From: JAICTV01 sp035634055
GTDB taxonomy: Bacteria; Planctomycetota; Phycisphaerae; Tepidisphaerales; Tepidisphaeraceae
DNA: 64,000 bases
Direction of reading: 5' to 3'
NCBI GenBank assembly: GCA_035634055.1
Contig: DASQDR010000147.1
Coordinates: forward strand, 14,231-78,230
In this document: positions 1-9,500 of the stretch, piece after piece
How positions within the stretch are numbered: position 1 is the stretch's first letter
How the letters are laid out: the number at the start of each line of letters is the position of its first letter
Notes under the pieces: model-generated
Seen by the model: only the letters and a program-made list of their open reading frames with translations
The model's database searches: none
What the model was told of the DNA's origin: nothing
Made by a program: the position numbers and the translations under genes

Positions 1-261
1 GCCATCCGCAAGGGTGAGCCGCTCTGCCGGCTGATCCCGGTGCGGCGCGACGCCTACTTCGCCCGGCAGATGTCGCCGCAGTCGTTCGACGACTTCTTTG
101 CCCGCGGGCAGAAGTGGCTGGCGACCCACGGCCGGTTCGAGCACGAGCCGGCCGGGAGCGAAGGCGAACCACTCGCGCCCGCGCCGCCGGCGGGGGTGGC
201 GGACATCACGAGGACGTACGTGAAGCAGCAGGTGCGGTCGAAGTTCGTCGTGATGGTCTAG
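1..261 (+). CDS. C-terminal fragment of a hypothetical protein (5' end outside window)
   Basis: Reading frame 1 is open from the first base to a TAG at 259-261, giving 86 residues that begin AIRKGEPLCRLIPVRRDAYF. Because codons upstream of the GTG at 40 are open and protein-like, the gene almost certainly starts outside the window. The pattern 'I-R-K-G-E-P-L-C-R-L-I-P-V' resembles the C-terminal part of DUF6065-type proteins, but this is a weak recollection, not a demonstrated match. No membrane segment or catalytic motif is visible. Function unknown. Confidence 0.6.
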   Translation, partial: AIRKGEPLCRLIPVRRDAYFARQMSPQSFDDFFARGQKWLATHGRFEHEPAGSEGEPLAPAPPAGVADITRTYVKQQVRSKFVVMV

Positions 262-333
262 AATCTTGCGTGGCAGGCGAGTGGCGTCGCCCCCGTCTGC
301 CCAACCCCTGTAGTGTGATTGAAGGACGCGGAA

Positions 334-1077
334 ATGACCCTTACGCAACCGGCTCAATCGACTCGCCCGAACCACTGGGACGCCACCTGGCGGGCGATCA
401 TCTTCTTCCTCGCCGCCACCAGCATCTGGTGCCTGCTGGTCGAGATGTACGGGCTGTGCTCGATGCGGCTGTTCACGTTCTGGGTGCTGATCCCTGCGAC
501 AATCGCCCTTTACGCGCTGGCGGTGTGGGATCGCGCCCGCGGCGACGGGACGCTGTGGCGCGGGGTGATGATCGGCAGCCTGGCCGGCTTCCTCGCCGCC
601 GTCGCTTACGACCTCTTCCGCCTGCCGTTCGTCTTCTCCAATGCGTGGGGCCTGACCGGCCTGGTGCCGCAGATGCCGCTGTTCAAGGTGTTTCCCCGGT
701 TCGGCGCGATGATCCTGAACCAGCCGCTTGAGCAGCCGAGCTACAACCTGGCGGCCCACCTGGTGGGGTGGGCGTATCACTTCAGCAACGGGATCACGTT
801 CGGGGTGATGTACGTGGCGATGATCGGCCGCCCGAGCCGCCGGACGTGGTGGTGGGGCGTGTTGGTCGCCACCGTCATCGAGGCGGCGCTGTTGCTCTCG
901 CCGTACGGCAAGTTCTTCGCCATCCGGGTGACGGCGTTGTTCGTCGGCGTCACGCTCACCGCCCACCTGATCTTCGGGGCGGTGATGGGCGCGTACGCGC
1001 AGTACCTCGCGCGGCGGGCGGAAGCCGACGACGCCGCCATGCCCGGGGGCACCCCGATCGCGCCCCCGGCCGCCTGA
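334..1077 (+). CDS. Multi-pass membrane protein of unknown function
   Basis: 247 residues. I chose the ATG at 334 over an in-frame TTG at 319 because GAAGGA (321-326) sits 7 bases upstream of it. After a short polar N-terminus there are about six hydrophobic segments (for example AIIFFLAATSIWCLLVEMYG, FTFWVLIPATIALYALAVW, GVMIGSLAGFLAAVAYDLF, then three more), separated by short loops, and a disordered Ala/Pro tail. This indicates an inner-membrane protein. No transporter or enzyme signature is recognised. It stands alone between a truncated gene and the kinase cluster. Confidence 0.7.
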   Translation: MTLTQPAQSTRPNHWDATWRAIIFFLAATSIWCLLVEMYGLCSMRLFTFWVLIPATIALYALAVWDRARGDGTLWRGVMIGSLAGFLAAVAYDLFRLPFVFSNAWGLTGLVPQMPLFKVFPRFGAMILNQPLEQPSYNLAAHLVGWAYHFSNGITFGVMYVAMIGRPSRRTWWWGVLVATVIEAALLLSPYGKFFAIRVTALFVGVTLTAHLIFGAVMGAYAQYLARRAEADDAAMPGGTPIAPPAA

Positions 1078-1338
1078 TCGCGGTCGCGGGGAGAGCCTTC
1101 CAACAGCCTGGTGAGCGCGACTCCACCGGGTCGCCCCTCAGCGCCCAACTCTGCCATAACTGTCGGTGGGGCATCGGATAGCGGGGCGTCGCTGCGCTGA
1201 CGTTCGCGTTGAGATTGACCCTAGTCAAAAACCTTACGCCAGCGCGATAATCCGTCGCGTTGGTCCTCCGCGCGCCCCTGTGCCCGAGTAGTGGCGGGTG
1301 CGGGTGTACTTCCAGGTGTTTTGCCGGCCGAAGGTTCG
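1078..1338. other. Intergenic region before the kinase cluster
   Basis: A 261-bp gap. The only structure I see is a short inverted repeat, TTGAC (1215-1219) CCTA GTCAA (1224-1228), which could be an operator or overlap a -35 element. No well-spaced -10 follows, so I do not call a promoter. Confidence 0.3.
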
Positions 1339-3057
1339 ATGCTGACGCCGCCCGCCATGACCAGAAACCTCGCCTCCGCTGCGCCCCCTGCCGGGGCGGC
1401 GGCGCCGGTGGCTAACGCGCCCCGGGCGGGCGAACCGGGCGGCGACGCGGCCACCGGCGCGACCGAGGCCTTGGCCCGCGCCGTGTTCGCGTCGCACCCT
1501 GCCCACATCGCGGTGCTGGACCACGGCGGGCGGATCGTCATGGTCAACGATGCTTGGGAGCAGTTCGCCCGCGAGAACGGCGCGCAGACGCCGGCGCAGA
1601 TCGGCGTGGGCTGTAATTACCTCGACGCCTGCGGAAGCGCGCACGGCGAGGGCGGCGAGGAGGCCGCGGCCGCCGCCGATGGCATCCGCGCCGTCCTCGA
1701 GGGCCGCCGATCCATCTTCCAACTCGAGTACCCGTGCCATTCGCAGGCGGCGCAGCGGTGGTTCCTGATGACCGCCGCGCCACTGAAGCACCCCGGCGGC
1801 GGGGCGATCGTCTCGCACCTGGACATCACCGAGCGAAAGCGCACCGAGCAGACCGCCGCCCGGCTCATGCTCGAGGTGCAGGTCCAGCGCAAGCGGATGG
1901 AGGAACTGCTGGCCAACGTGCCGGGCGTGGTGTGGGAAGCGTACGGCCGACCGGACGTGCCGGCGCAGCGGATCAACTTTGTCAGCGCGCACGTCGAGCA
2001 GATGCTCGGCTACACGGTGGAGGAGTGGCTGGCGCAGCCGAACTTCTGGCTGACCGTCACCCACCCCGACGACCGCGACGCCGCCGCCGCCAAGGCCGCC
2101 GCCCTCTACGAGCGCGGCGAGGGCGGCACCATGCAGTTCCGGTGGATGGCGAAGGACGGCAAGCCGATCTGGGTCGAGGCGCAGACGGCGGTCATCCACG
2201 ACGAGCACGGGTTTCCCATCGGAATGCGCGGCGTCACGATGGACATCTCCACCCGCAAGGCGGGCGAGGACGCGCTGCGCGACCGCGCGGTCGAGCTGTC
2301 GCAACTGGCTCGGCAGCTCAAGAAGAGCAACGACGAACTGGACCAGTTCGCGTACATCGCCTCGCACGACCTGCGCGCGCCGCTGCGCGGCATCGCCAAC
2401 CTCTCCGGCTGGATCGAAGAGGACCTCAGCGGCGGCGGCAGCGGCGGGGGCAGCGGCGGGGGCGGCGAGGGCGCCAGCATCACGCCCGACGCCAAGCGCA
2501 TGCTTGAGCTGCTGCGCGGGCGGGTGTCGCGGATGGAGGCGCTGATCGACGGGATCCTGGAGTACTCGCGCGTCGGGCGCGTGCGCAGCAGCGCCGAGCC
2601 GGTGGACGTGGCGCAGCTCCTGGCGGAGATCATCGACCTCATGGCCCCGCCCCCCGGCGCGCGGGTGGAGGTGGCGGCGGGAATGCCCGCGCTGCTGGCC
2701 GACCGGATGCGGCTCCAGCAGGTCTTCATGAACCTGATTGGCAACGCCCTCAAGCACCACCCCGCCCCCGAGCGGGCGCGCGTGACGGTGGGCTGCCGCG
2801 ACGCCGGCGACTACGTCGAGTTCACCGTGGCCGACGACGGCAACGGCATCGAGCCGCAGTACCACGACAAGATCTTCGTCATCTTCCAGACGCTGGAGGC
2901 GCGCGATAAGGTCGAGGCGACCGGCGTCGGGTTGTCGCTGGTGAAGAAGATTGTCGAGAGCCAGGGCGGCAGCATCCGCGTCGAGTCGCAGCTCGGCCAG
3001 GGCGCCACCTTCCACTTCACCTGGCCGCGCCGCGCCGCCGTGACGAGAGGAGCCTGA
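1339..3057 (+). CDS. PAS-domain sensor histidine kinase (bacteriophytochrome-like kinase core)
   Basis: About 572 residues. I chose the ATG at 1339 (GAAGG at 1330-1334) over the GTG at 1291. There is no membrane segment, so it is cytoplasmic. Order of domains: PAS (about 50-150), PAS with a PAC tail (about 190-310, ending GVTMDISTRKAGE), HisKA with H-box FAYIASHDLRAPLRG (phospho-accepting His about 343), and HATPase_c with N-box NLIGNALKHH, G1 VADDGNGIE and G2 GVGLSLVKK. It should autophosphorylate on His and pass phosphate to the response regulator 5 bp downstream. Unusual: a Gly/Ser-rich insertion lies between the two HisKA helices (see findings). The PAS ligand is unknown. Confidence 0.9.
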   Translation: MLTPPAMTRNLASAAPPAGAAAPVANAPRAGEPGGDAATGATEALARAVFASHPAHIAVLDHGGRIVMVNDAWEQFARENGAQTPAQIGVGCNYLDACGSAHGEGGEEAAAAADGIRAVLEGRRSIFQLEYPCHSQAAQRWFLMTAAPLKHPGGGAIVSHLDITERKRTEQTAARLMLEVQVQRKRMEELLANVPGVVWEAYGRPDVPAQRINFVSAHVEQMLGYTVEEWLAQPNFWLTVTHPDDRDAAAAKAAALYERGEGGTMQFRWMAKDGKPIWVEAQTAVIHDEHGFPIGMRGVTMDISTRKAGEDALRDRAVELSQLARQLKKSNDELDQFAYIASHDLRAPLRGIANLSGWIEEDLSGGGSGGGSGGGGEGASITPDAKRMLELLRGRVSRMEALIDGILEYSRVGRVRSSAEPVDVAQLLAEIIDLMAPPPGARVEVAAGMPALLADRMRLQQVFMNLIGNALKHHPAPERARVTVGCRDAGDYVEFTVADDGNGIEPQYHDKIFVIFQTLEARDKVEATGVGLSLVKKIVESQGGSIRVESQLGQGATFHFTWPRRAAVTRGA

Positions 3058-3062
3058 GCAGC

Positions 3063-3494
3063 GTGGACAGCAGCCGACCGCTCAACATCCTGTTGGTCGA
3101 GGACGACGAGCTGGACGTGATGAACGTCCGCCGAGCGTTCAAGAAGAACAACATCACCAACCCGCTGTTCGTCGCCGGCAACGGCATCGAGGCCCTGGAG
3201 ATGCTCCGCGGCCGCGCCGACGGCGCCGCGGTCCCGCACACCCGCCGGCTGGTCCTGCTCGACCTGAACATGCCTAAGATGGGCGGGATCGAGTTCCTGC
3301 ACGAACTGCGCAAGGATCCCGAGCTCTCGCACACCACCGTCATCGTCCTCACCACCAGCGACGAGGAACGGGACAAGGTGGAGGCGTACAAGCTGAACGT
3401 CGCCGGCTACATCCTCAAGCCGGTGACGCTCCAGGCGTTCATCGAGATCATGGCCACGCTTAACAAGTACTGGACCGTCAGCGAACTGCCGTGA
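3063..3494 (+). CDS. Single-domain response regulator, Rcp1 type
   Basis: 143 residues from a GTG start 5 bp after the kinase stop, so the two are certainly co-transcribed. It is a stand-alone receiver: acidic pocket VEDDELD (about 13-19), phospho-acceptor Asp in LLDLNMPKMGG (about Asp67), TTS switch residues (LTTSDEERDK), and conserved Lys in ILKPV. There is no output domain, as in the Rcp1/CheY-like partners of bacteriophytochrome kinases, so its output must be through protein-protein contact or further phosphotransfer. The likely phosphodonor is the kinase encoded just upstream. The hybrid kinase downstream may belong to the same relay. Confidence 0.92.
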   Translation: MDSSRPLNILLVEDDELDVMNVRRAFKKNNITNPLFVAGNGIEALEMLRGRADGAAVPHTRRLVLLDLNMPKMGGIEFLHELRKDPELSHTTVIVLTTSDEERDKVEAYKLNVAGYILKPVTLQAFIEIMATLNKYWTVSELP

Positions 3495-3499
3495 GTGAG

Positions 3500-3587
3500 G
3501 CGAAGGATGAAGGCTGAAAGATGAACGGGCAAGCGAGCGTTCTGCAGTCTTGATTCCTCCTTGAGCCTTCATCCATCATCCTTCCGC
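3500..3587. repeat. Imperfect inverted repeat built of GAAGGATGA-type units
   Basis: The gap between the response regulator and the hybrid kinase holds a left arm starting GAAGGATGAAGGCT (about 3502-3515). The right arm (about 3564-3585), reverse-complemented, reads GAAGGATGATGGATGAAGGCT, the same sequence with one extra 7-base unit. It belongs to the same family as the repeats at 61415-61529 and 63759-63902. Confidence 0.7.
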
Positions 3588-3594
3588 ACCCTCC

Positions 3595-6498
3595 ATGTCC
3601 GATCAGCTCCACATCCTGGTCATCGACGATGACGAGGTGGACCGCACCGCGGTCAAGCGGGCGGCGCGCGCCAGCGGGCTGGCGGACAACATTGCCGAGG
3701 CGACCGACGCGCGGCAGGCGCTGGAGCTGCTGCGCGAGCGTTGCTTTGACTGCATCCTGCTCGACCACCGCCTTCCCGACCGCGACGGCCTGAGCGTCCT
3801 GCGCGACCTGCGCGACGCAGGCATCGACGCGCCGATCATTATCATGACCGGGCAGGGGAGCGAGCAGCTCGCCGTCGACCTCATGAAGGCGGGCGCCAGC
3901 GACTACCTGCTGAAGTCCACCGTCTCCCTCGAGCACCTCGGCGCCAGCGTGCGCGGGGCAGTGCGAGTGTGGCGAGCGGAGGCGGCGCAGCGGGCGGCCG
4001 AGAGCGACCTGCTCCACCGCAGCCAGCAGTTGCTCGGGCTGTCCCGCGCCGCCGTCGCCGTCAACGCCGCCGGCTCGGTCGAAGCGGCGATGCAGGTCAT
4101 CACTGACGAGGCGCGCGCGATCATCGGCGCGCATCAGAGCATGACGCGCGTGACGCTCGAACCCGGCGCGGCGACCCCGGCGGCGGCAGGCGCTGCGGCG
4201 GCGGGCGCGGTGGTGGGGGCGGGAGCGATCAACGCTGCTTCATTCTCCGACAAGTACGCCGGCTACCGAGCGGCCGGCGCGCCCGCGGGCGGTGACACGG
4301 TCGCCTCCCTCGCCCGCGGCAACGTGCCGGCGCGGCTGACGCGCGACGAGCTGGCTGCGCACCCGGCGTTCGCCGCCGCCGCTGCGGGATCCGACCAGCA
4401 CCCGCCCCTGCGCGGCTGGCTCTCGGCGCCAATGATCGGGCGCGACGGGCGGAACTTCGGCGTCATCCAGCTCTCCGACAAGTATGACGATGGGGAGTTC
4501 ACGCCTGCCGACGAGGCGATCCTCGTCCAGCTCGCGCAGCTCGCCGCCATCGCCATCGAGAACAGCCGCCTGTACGACGCGCTGCGCCGTGGCGAGGAGC
4601 AGTACCGCTTCCTCGCCGAGTCCATCCCGCAGATCGTCTGGACCGCCGGCGCGGACGGGCGGCACGAGTACTTCAACCAGCGCTGGTTCCAGTACACCGG
4701 CCTGCCGCGCGAGCAGTCGCTGGATTGGGGCTGGCGCAGCGCGCTGCACCCGGACGATGTTGACGGGTGCCTTCGGCGGTGGCACGAGTCGGTTGCCGCC
4801 GGGCACGTCTACGAGGTCGAGTACCGCTTCCGCCGCGGCAGCGACGGCGCGTACCGCTGGCACCTCGGCCGCGCCCTGCCCATGCGCGACGCCGGCGGCC
4901 GGATCGTCAAGTGGTTCGGCACGTCCACCGACGTCCACGACTGGAAGCAGGCGGAGGAAGCGCTGCGGGTCAACCGCGAGCGGATGGACCTGGTGCTGGA
5001 CACGTCGGAGCTGGGCCTCTGGTACTGCGACCTGCCGTTCGACGTGCTGGTCTGGAACGACAAGGTCAAGGAGCACTTCCACCTGCCGCCCGACGCGCAC
5101 GTGACCATCGAGTTGTTCTACGAGCGCATCCACCCCGACGACCGCGAGCCGACCCGCGCCGCGATCGACCGCTCGATCGAGCGGCGCGCGCCGTACGACA
5201 TCGTCTACCGAACGCTCGGGCCGCTCGGGCAACTGAAGTGGGTGCGCGCGATCGGGCGCGGGCTGTACGACGCCGCTGGAAACCCGCATCGCTTCGATGG
5301 CATCACGATGGACGTGACCGAGCAGAAGCTGGCCGAGGAGACGCTGCGAAAGGCGAAGGAGGCCGCCGAGGCCGCCAACAACGCGAAGGATCAGTTCCTC
5401 GCCGTCCTCAGCCACGAGCTGCGCACGCCGCTCATGCCGGTGCTGACCACGGTGCAGACGCTGGAGCTGGAGCCGACGTTGGGCGAGGACGTGCGCGAGG
5501 GGTTGTCGGTCATCCGCCGCAACGTTGAGCTGGAGGCCCGGCTGATCGACGACCTGCTCGACCTCACGCGCATCAGCAAGGGAAAGCTCCAGCTCAACTT
5601 CGACTCCGTCGACCTGCACGACGTGATCCGCAGCGCCGTCGAGATCTGCTCGGTCGACCTGACCACCAAGCGCCTGCGCACCACCGTGGACCTCACCGCC
5701 GCCAAGCGCGCCGTGCGCGGCGACCCGGCGCGGCTCCAGCAGGTCTTCTGGAACCTGATCAAGAACGCCATCAAGTTCACTCCCGCCGGCGGGCACATCA
5801 CCATCCACTCCTACGACGACCCGGCCGGCAGCGTGAGGGTGGCGGTGAGCGACACCGGGATCGGCATCGAGCCGGCGGCGCTGGGGCGGATCTTCGACGC
5901 GTTCGAGCAGGCGGACCAGTGGGTCACGCGGCAGTTCGGCGGGCTGGGGCTCGGGCTTGCGATCAGCAAGGCGCTGGTCGACCTGCACGGCGGAAAGCTG
6001 CGCGCCGCCAGCGGCGGCGTCGGGCAGGGCGCGACCTTCACCATCGAGCTGCGCCCCACGACCGCCGTCGCCGAGGCCGCCCCAGCCGGCGATGCGCCGC
6101 GCGCGGACGTGACGCCGCCGCGCGACGTCCGCATCCTGCTGGTCGACGACCACCTCGACACCAACCGCGCGATGGCCCGGCTGCTCCAGCGGCTGGGGTA
6201 CGTCGTCGACACCGCCGACAGCGTGCAGTCCGCACTCGACGTCGCCGGAGCCAAGAAGTTCGACCTCCTCATCAGCGACATCGGCCTCCCCGATGGCAGC
6301 GGCCTGGAACTGATGCGCGAACTGCTCGAGCGCCAACCGATCAAGGGCATCGCCCTCAGCGGCTTCGGGATGGAAGAGGACGTGAAAAAGAGCAAGGCCG
6401 CCGGCTTCTACGAGCACCTGACCAAGCCGATCAACTTCAAGCGGCTGGAGACGGCGATCCGCGAACTGACAATCGCCGGGGGGGAGAAGAAAGGGTAA
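3595..6498 (+). CDS. Hybrid sensor histidine kinase with N- and C-terminal receiver domains
   Basis: 967 residues, ATG at 3595. Domains in order: REC (1-125; VIDDDEVD, phospho-acceptor Asp about 57 in LLDHRLPDRDG), GAF (about 140-330, with an Ala-rich insertion near 195-215), PAS (about 335-455), PAS (about 465-585), HisKA with H-box FLAVLSHELRTPLMP (His607), HATPase_c (NLIKNAIKF, VSDTGIGIE, GGLGLGLAISK) and a terminal REC (LLVDDHLDTN, Asp about 895 in LISDIGLPDGSG). No membrane segment is present, so it is cytoplasmic. The N-terminal receiver suggests it is itself an acceptor, possibly from the kinase upstream. The terminal receiver is likely the first station of an onward relay. No Hpt protein is visible nearby. 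Confidence 0.93.
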   Translation: MSDQLHILVIDDDEVDRTAVKRAARASGLADNIAEATDARQALELLRERCFDCILLDHRLPDRDGLSVLRDLRDAGIDAPIIIMTGQGSEQLAVDLMKAGASDYLLKSTVSLEHLGASVRGAVRVWRAEAAQRAAESDLLHRSQQLLGLSRAAVAVNAAGSVEAAMQVITDEARAIIGAHQSMTRVTLEPGAATPAAAGAAAAGAVVGAGAINAASFSDKYAGYRAAGAPAGGDTVASLARGNVPARLTRDELAAHPAFAAAAAGSDQHPPLRGWLSAPMIGRDGRNFGVIQLSDKYDDGEFTPADEAILVQLAQLAAIAIENSRLYDALRRGEEQYRFLAESIPQIVWTAGADGRHEYFNQRWFQYTGLPREQSLDWGWRSALHPDDVDGCLRRWHESVAAGHVYEVEYRFRRGSDGAYRWHLGRALPMRDAGGRIVKWFGTSTDVHDWKQAEEALRVNRERMDLVLDTSELGLWYCDLPFDVLVWNDKVKEHFHLPPDAHVTIELFYERIHPDDREPTRAAIDRSIERRAPYDIVYRTLGPLGQLKWVRAIGRGLYDAAGNPHRFDGITMDVTEQKLAEETLRKAKEAAEAANNAKDQFLAVLSHELRTPLMPVLTTVQTLELEPTLGEDVREGLSVIRRNVELEARLIDDLLDLTRISKGKLQLNFDSVDLHDVIRSAVEICSVDLTTKRLRTTVDLTAAKRAVRGDPARLQQVFWNLIKNAIKFTPAGGHITIHSYDDPAGSVRVAVSDTGIGIEPAALGRIFDAFEQADQWVTRQFGGLGLGLAISKALVDLHGGKLRAASGGVGQGATFTIELRPTTAVAEAAPAGDAPRADVTPPRDVRILLVDDHLDTNRAMARLLQRLGYVVDTADSVQSALDVAGAKKFDLLISDIGLPDGSGLELMRELLERQPIKGIALSGFGMEEDVKKSKAAGFYEHLTKPINFKRLETAIRELTIAGGEKKG

Positions 6499-6500
6499 AA

Positions 6501-6547
6501 CGTCGAAGATTCAATCATTGTCGCGCTTCGACGCCCCCTCTTTTTCT
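6501..6547 (+). terminator. Rho-independent terminator-like hairpin
   Basis: CGTCGAAG (6501-6508) pairs perfectly with CTTCGACG (6526-6533), followed by a C/T-rich tract with TTTTT. It lies between the stop of the hybrid kinase and the stop of the convergent AsmA-like gene. Confidence 0.6.
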
Positions 6548-6548
6548 C

Positions 6549-9500
6549 TCACCGCCCTCGCGTCTCCTGCACCTGCCCCGTGAGAAACTGCTTCAGCCCT
6601 CCGCCGACGTCCGCGAAGGTCCCGAGCGTGACCTCCGTGTCGCCGAGCATCCCGCTCACCTTCACGGTCGTCAGGCCGGATTGCAGGACCGAGAGGATCT
6701 GGTCGGCGTCGGCCAGCAGGGGGAGCTTCAGGGCGCTCAGCGGCCGCGCGCTGCCGACGACGTAGCCGTCGATGGGGCTGTCGGGGGCGTCCCAGATGTC
6801 GCGGATGGTGAGGTTGCTGGACCACGCCTCCACGCCGCGGTTGAAGTAGTAGACGCGGTCCAGCGACAGCGCCGAGCGCTGGAGCGAGAAGTCGAGCGAC
6901 CCGTGGCCGTTGGGCGACTTCGGGGACGTGCCGAGCGAGGCGGCGTCGTAAATCAGCCGCAGCGCGCGGATATTGACCAGGTCGGACTCGCTGATCTCCA
7001 CCCGCCCGTCGCCCAGCAGCTCGTTGAGGTTGCCGGGGTTGCCATGGACGACCAGCCGCCCGGACAGGCGGGCGGGCATCGGTTCCTCGTCCGGCTTAAC
7101 CGCGTGCACGAGCTGGTCGAGGTCCAGCCGCGCGAAGTTGACGATCAGGTGCGTCTGCTCGTCGCCGCCGGCGTGGCGCCCGCGCCGCGCCCAGATGCGG
7201 ACGCGGCCGTCGGCGATGCGCAGGTCGTTCCAACCGAGCGGGCGCTCCCCTGGCGGCACCTTGTTCTGCTCCATTTCCGCCTCGCGCGCCGCCGCCTCGC
7301 GGTTCTCGGAGGGCAGCTCGTCCAGCACCACGCGCTGAGGCTGAAAGTTCGGCGCCAGGTTCATGAACGCGCTGAGCTTGGCGCGGCCGATGCTGGCGGT
7401 GCGAAGCCGCCCGTTCTCTGGGTTGAGCTGCACGCGCAGGCGCAGCGGCTCGAGCGCCCGCGGATCGCTGGCGGGGTCCACGGTCAGCGCGCCGTTGAAC
7501 GTGCCGGAGAGGCCTTCCAGCGACGGCAGCAGCGCCGAGAGCCGCTGGCCGTCGATGCCGCTCCAACTGAGGATCGCGCTGGATGCGTTGGGATCATCAA
7601 GGTTGATCGTCGCCCGCCCGTTCGCGGCGCCGCCGGCGGCGGAGGAGGCGATGTTGTCCAGCGCCAGCGTCCGCCCCTGCATCGCGCCCGCCAGCGTCGC
7701 CTCTCCGATCGCCTGCTGCGTCGTCGCGAACAGCGCCCGCGCCTTCACCGGCCCGGTGGCGGACTGCGCCCGGGCGTCGACGACCAGGTTCGCCTCGGCC
7801 CACACGGCGGCCGAGGAGATCTTGCTCAGCGCAACCGGCCACGCCTGCACGTTCAGCGCGACCGTCGGCTGCTGGAGGTTTGCCATCCGCGCCTCGACCG
7901 TTGCCGTGGCCTGACCGGATTCGCCGTGGCGGAACTGCACCGGATCGATGCGGAGCAGGCCGTTGCGCAGGTTCATTTCACCGGTCACCTGCCTCGCCTG
8001 GAAATCCTTGGCGACAAGGTCCGTCGCGGTGAAGCTGCCGCGGGCGGCGATGAGGTCGCGGCGCGGCTTGGTGATGTCGATCTTCCACCCGCCGTTGACC
8101 GTGCCGCCGACGCCCGGCGTCCTGAGCAACTCGCCGATCTCCTTCAGCGAAAGCTGCTCGACGTCGACGCTCACGCGGAGCGAGTCGTGATCGGACATCT
8201 TGTCCGGCTCGTTGTAGGGCCACACCCCGCCCACCGACCACTTCCCGCCCAACAGCGCGACGTCGCGCATGACGAACGCGCCGCTGCTCTCGTTGACGAT
8301 CCCGTCCATCACGCCGCGAATGTCGCCGAACGGGCGGTCGAGCACGACCAGGTCGGTGCCGCGGACGGTGCCGGTGAACGCCAGCCGAAGGGGATCGAGC
8401 GTCCCGCGCACGTGCCCCTCGCTGCGGAAGCGCCCGCGCACCGGCGACTGCGCGTCGGCGCTCGCGTCGGGCGGGAGGTGGGTGGCGTAAAGGGAGAGCG
8501 AGACCGGCTCCGGCACGCCGAACACCAGGTCGCCGGTCGCGCGCACGTCCAGCTCGCGCACGTGGACGAACAGCTCGTTGAGGTGGACGCGCTCGGTGTT
8601 GCCGTAGGTGTCGAGGTTGAAATCGAAGGGGCGCGGCTCGACGGCGGCGGGGCGGTCGGCGGTGGGCTCGACGTTGACCGGGAACGTCCCGCGCCCGCGG
8701 GCGCGCAGAAGCCAGGTTTTGTCGGCGACGTTGTACCGCCCGTTGGCCGCCAGCACCTCCGCCGCCGGCCAGCGCAGCTCGGTCAGGGTGATAACGTCCT
8801 CGCGCGTGGCGATGCGGGCGGTGAGGTTCTCGATCGTCAACGGCAGCTTCGCGATCCACGCCAGCCGCGGGACGCCCACCGTCCAGTCCATGTCGTTCCA
8901 GTTGCGCCCGCCGCCGTTGATGGTGAGGTGCCCGTCCCAGTTGCCTTGCGGGGCTCGGCCGCGGGTGACGATGGTCCCTTCGACGTGCGGCCGACCGGGG
9001 AACGGCGAGCGGATGTTGAGCCGCAGGTTCCCGCCGTGCGCCACCTGGCTGCCGAGGGCGAGGTCCTGCCAGACGCCGTGGATCTCGGCGGTCTTGGCAT
9101 CGAGATCACCGGTGCCGTCGACCTGCGCCAGTCCGCCGAACGCGCCGACGCGGAGTTGCTGCGCACTGATGACCGAGCCGTCGACGCTGACCGTGCCCGA
9201 CGCGATCTCGACCTTCGGCAGCGCCTTGATCCCGGTGGTGACGACCACCGCCTGCGGGCTGAAGACGGACCGCGGTCCGCCGACCTGCGCGGCGACGCGC
9301 CCGGTGGCGCCGAAGTTGGCGACCTGCGCCTCCTCGATGATCAGCCGCCCGCCGACCGAACCGTCGTTGACGATCCCGGTCCAGCGCCCATTGGCGCGGA
9401 TGGGGAAGGGCGGGTCGAGCACCCACGGGGTGAGCCACTCGCGCGGCGGCTCGGCGAAGAAGCGCAGCTCGTGCTTGAACTGCTCGCCCGGCGCGACCTC

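Noticed and set aside
1215..1251. Promoter TTGACC ... GATAAT before the PAS kinase
   Set aside because: The spacer would be 25 bases, too long for a sigma-70 promoter.
1234..3015. Long minus-strand frame opposite the PAS kinase
   Set aside because: Its protein is compositionally odd (Arg/Leu/Asp/His-rich) and the plus-strand kinase accounts for the region.
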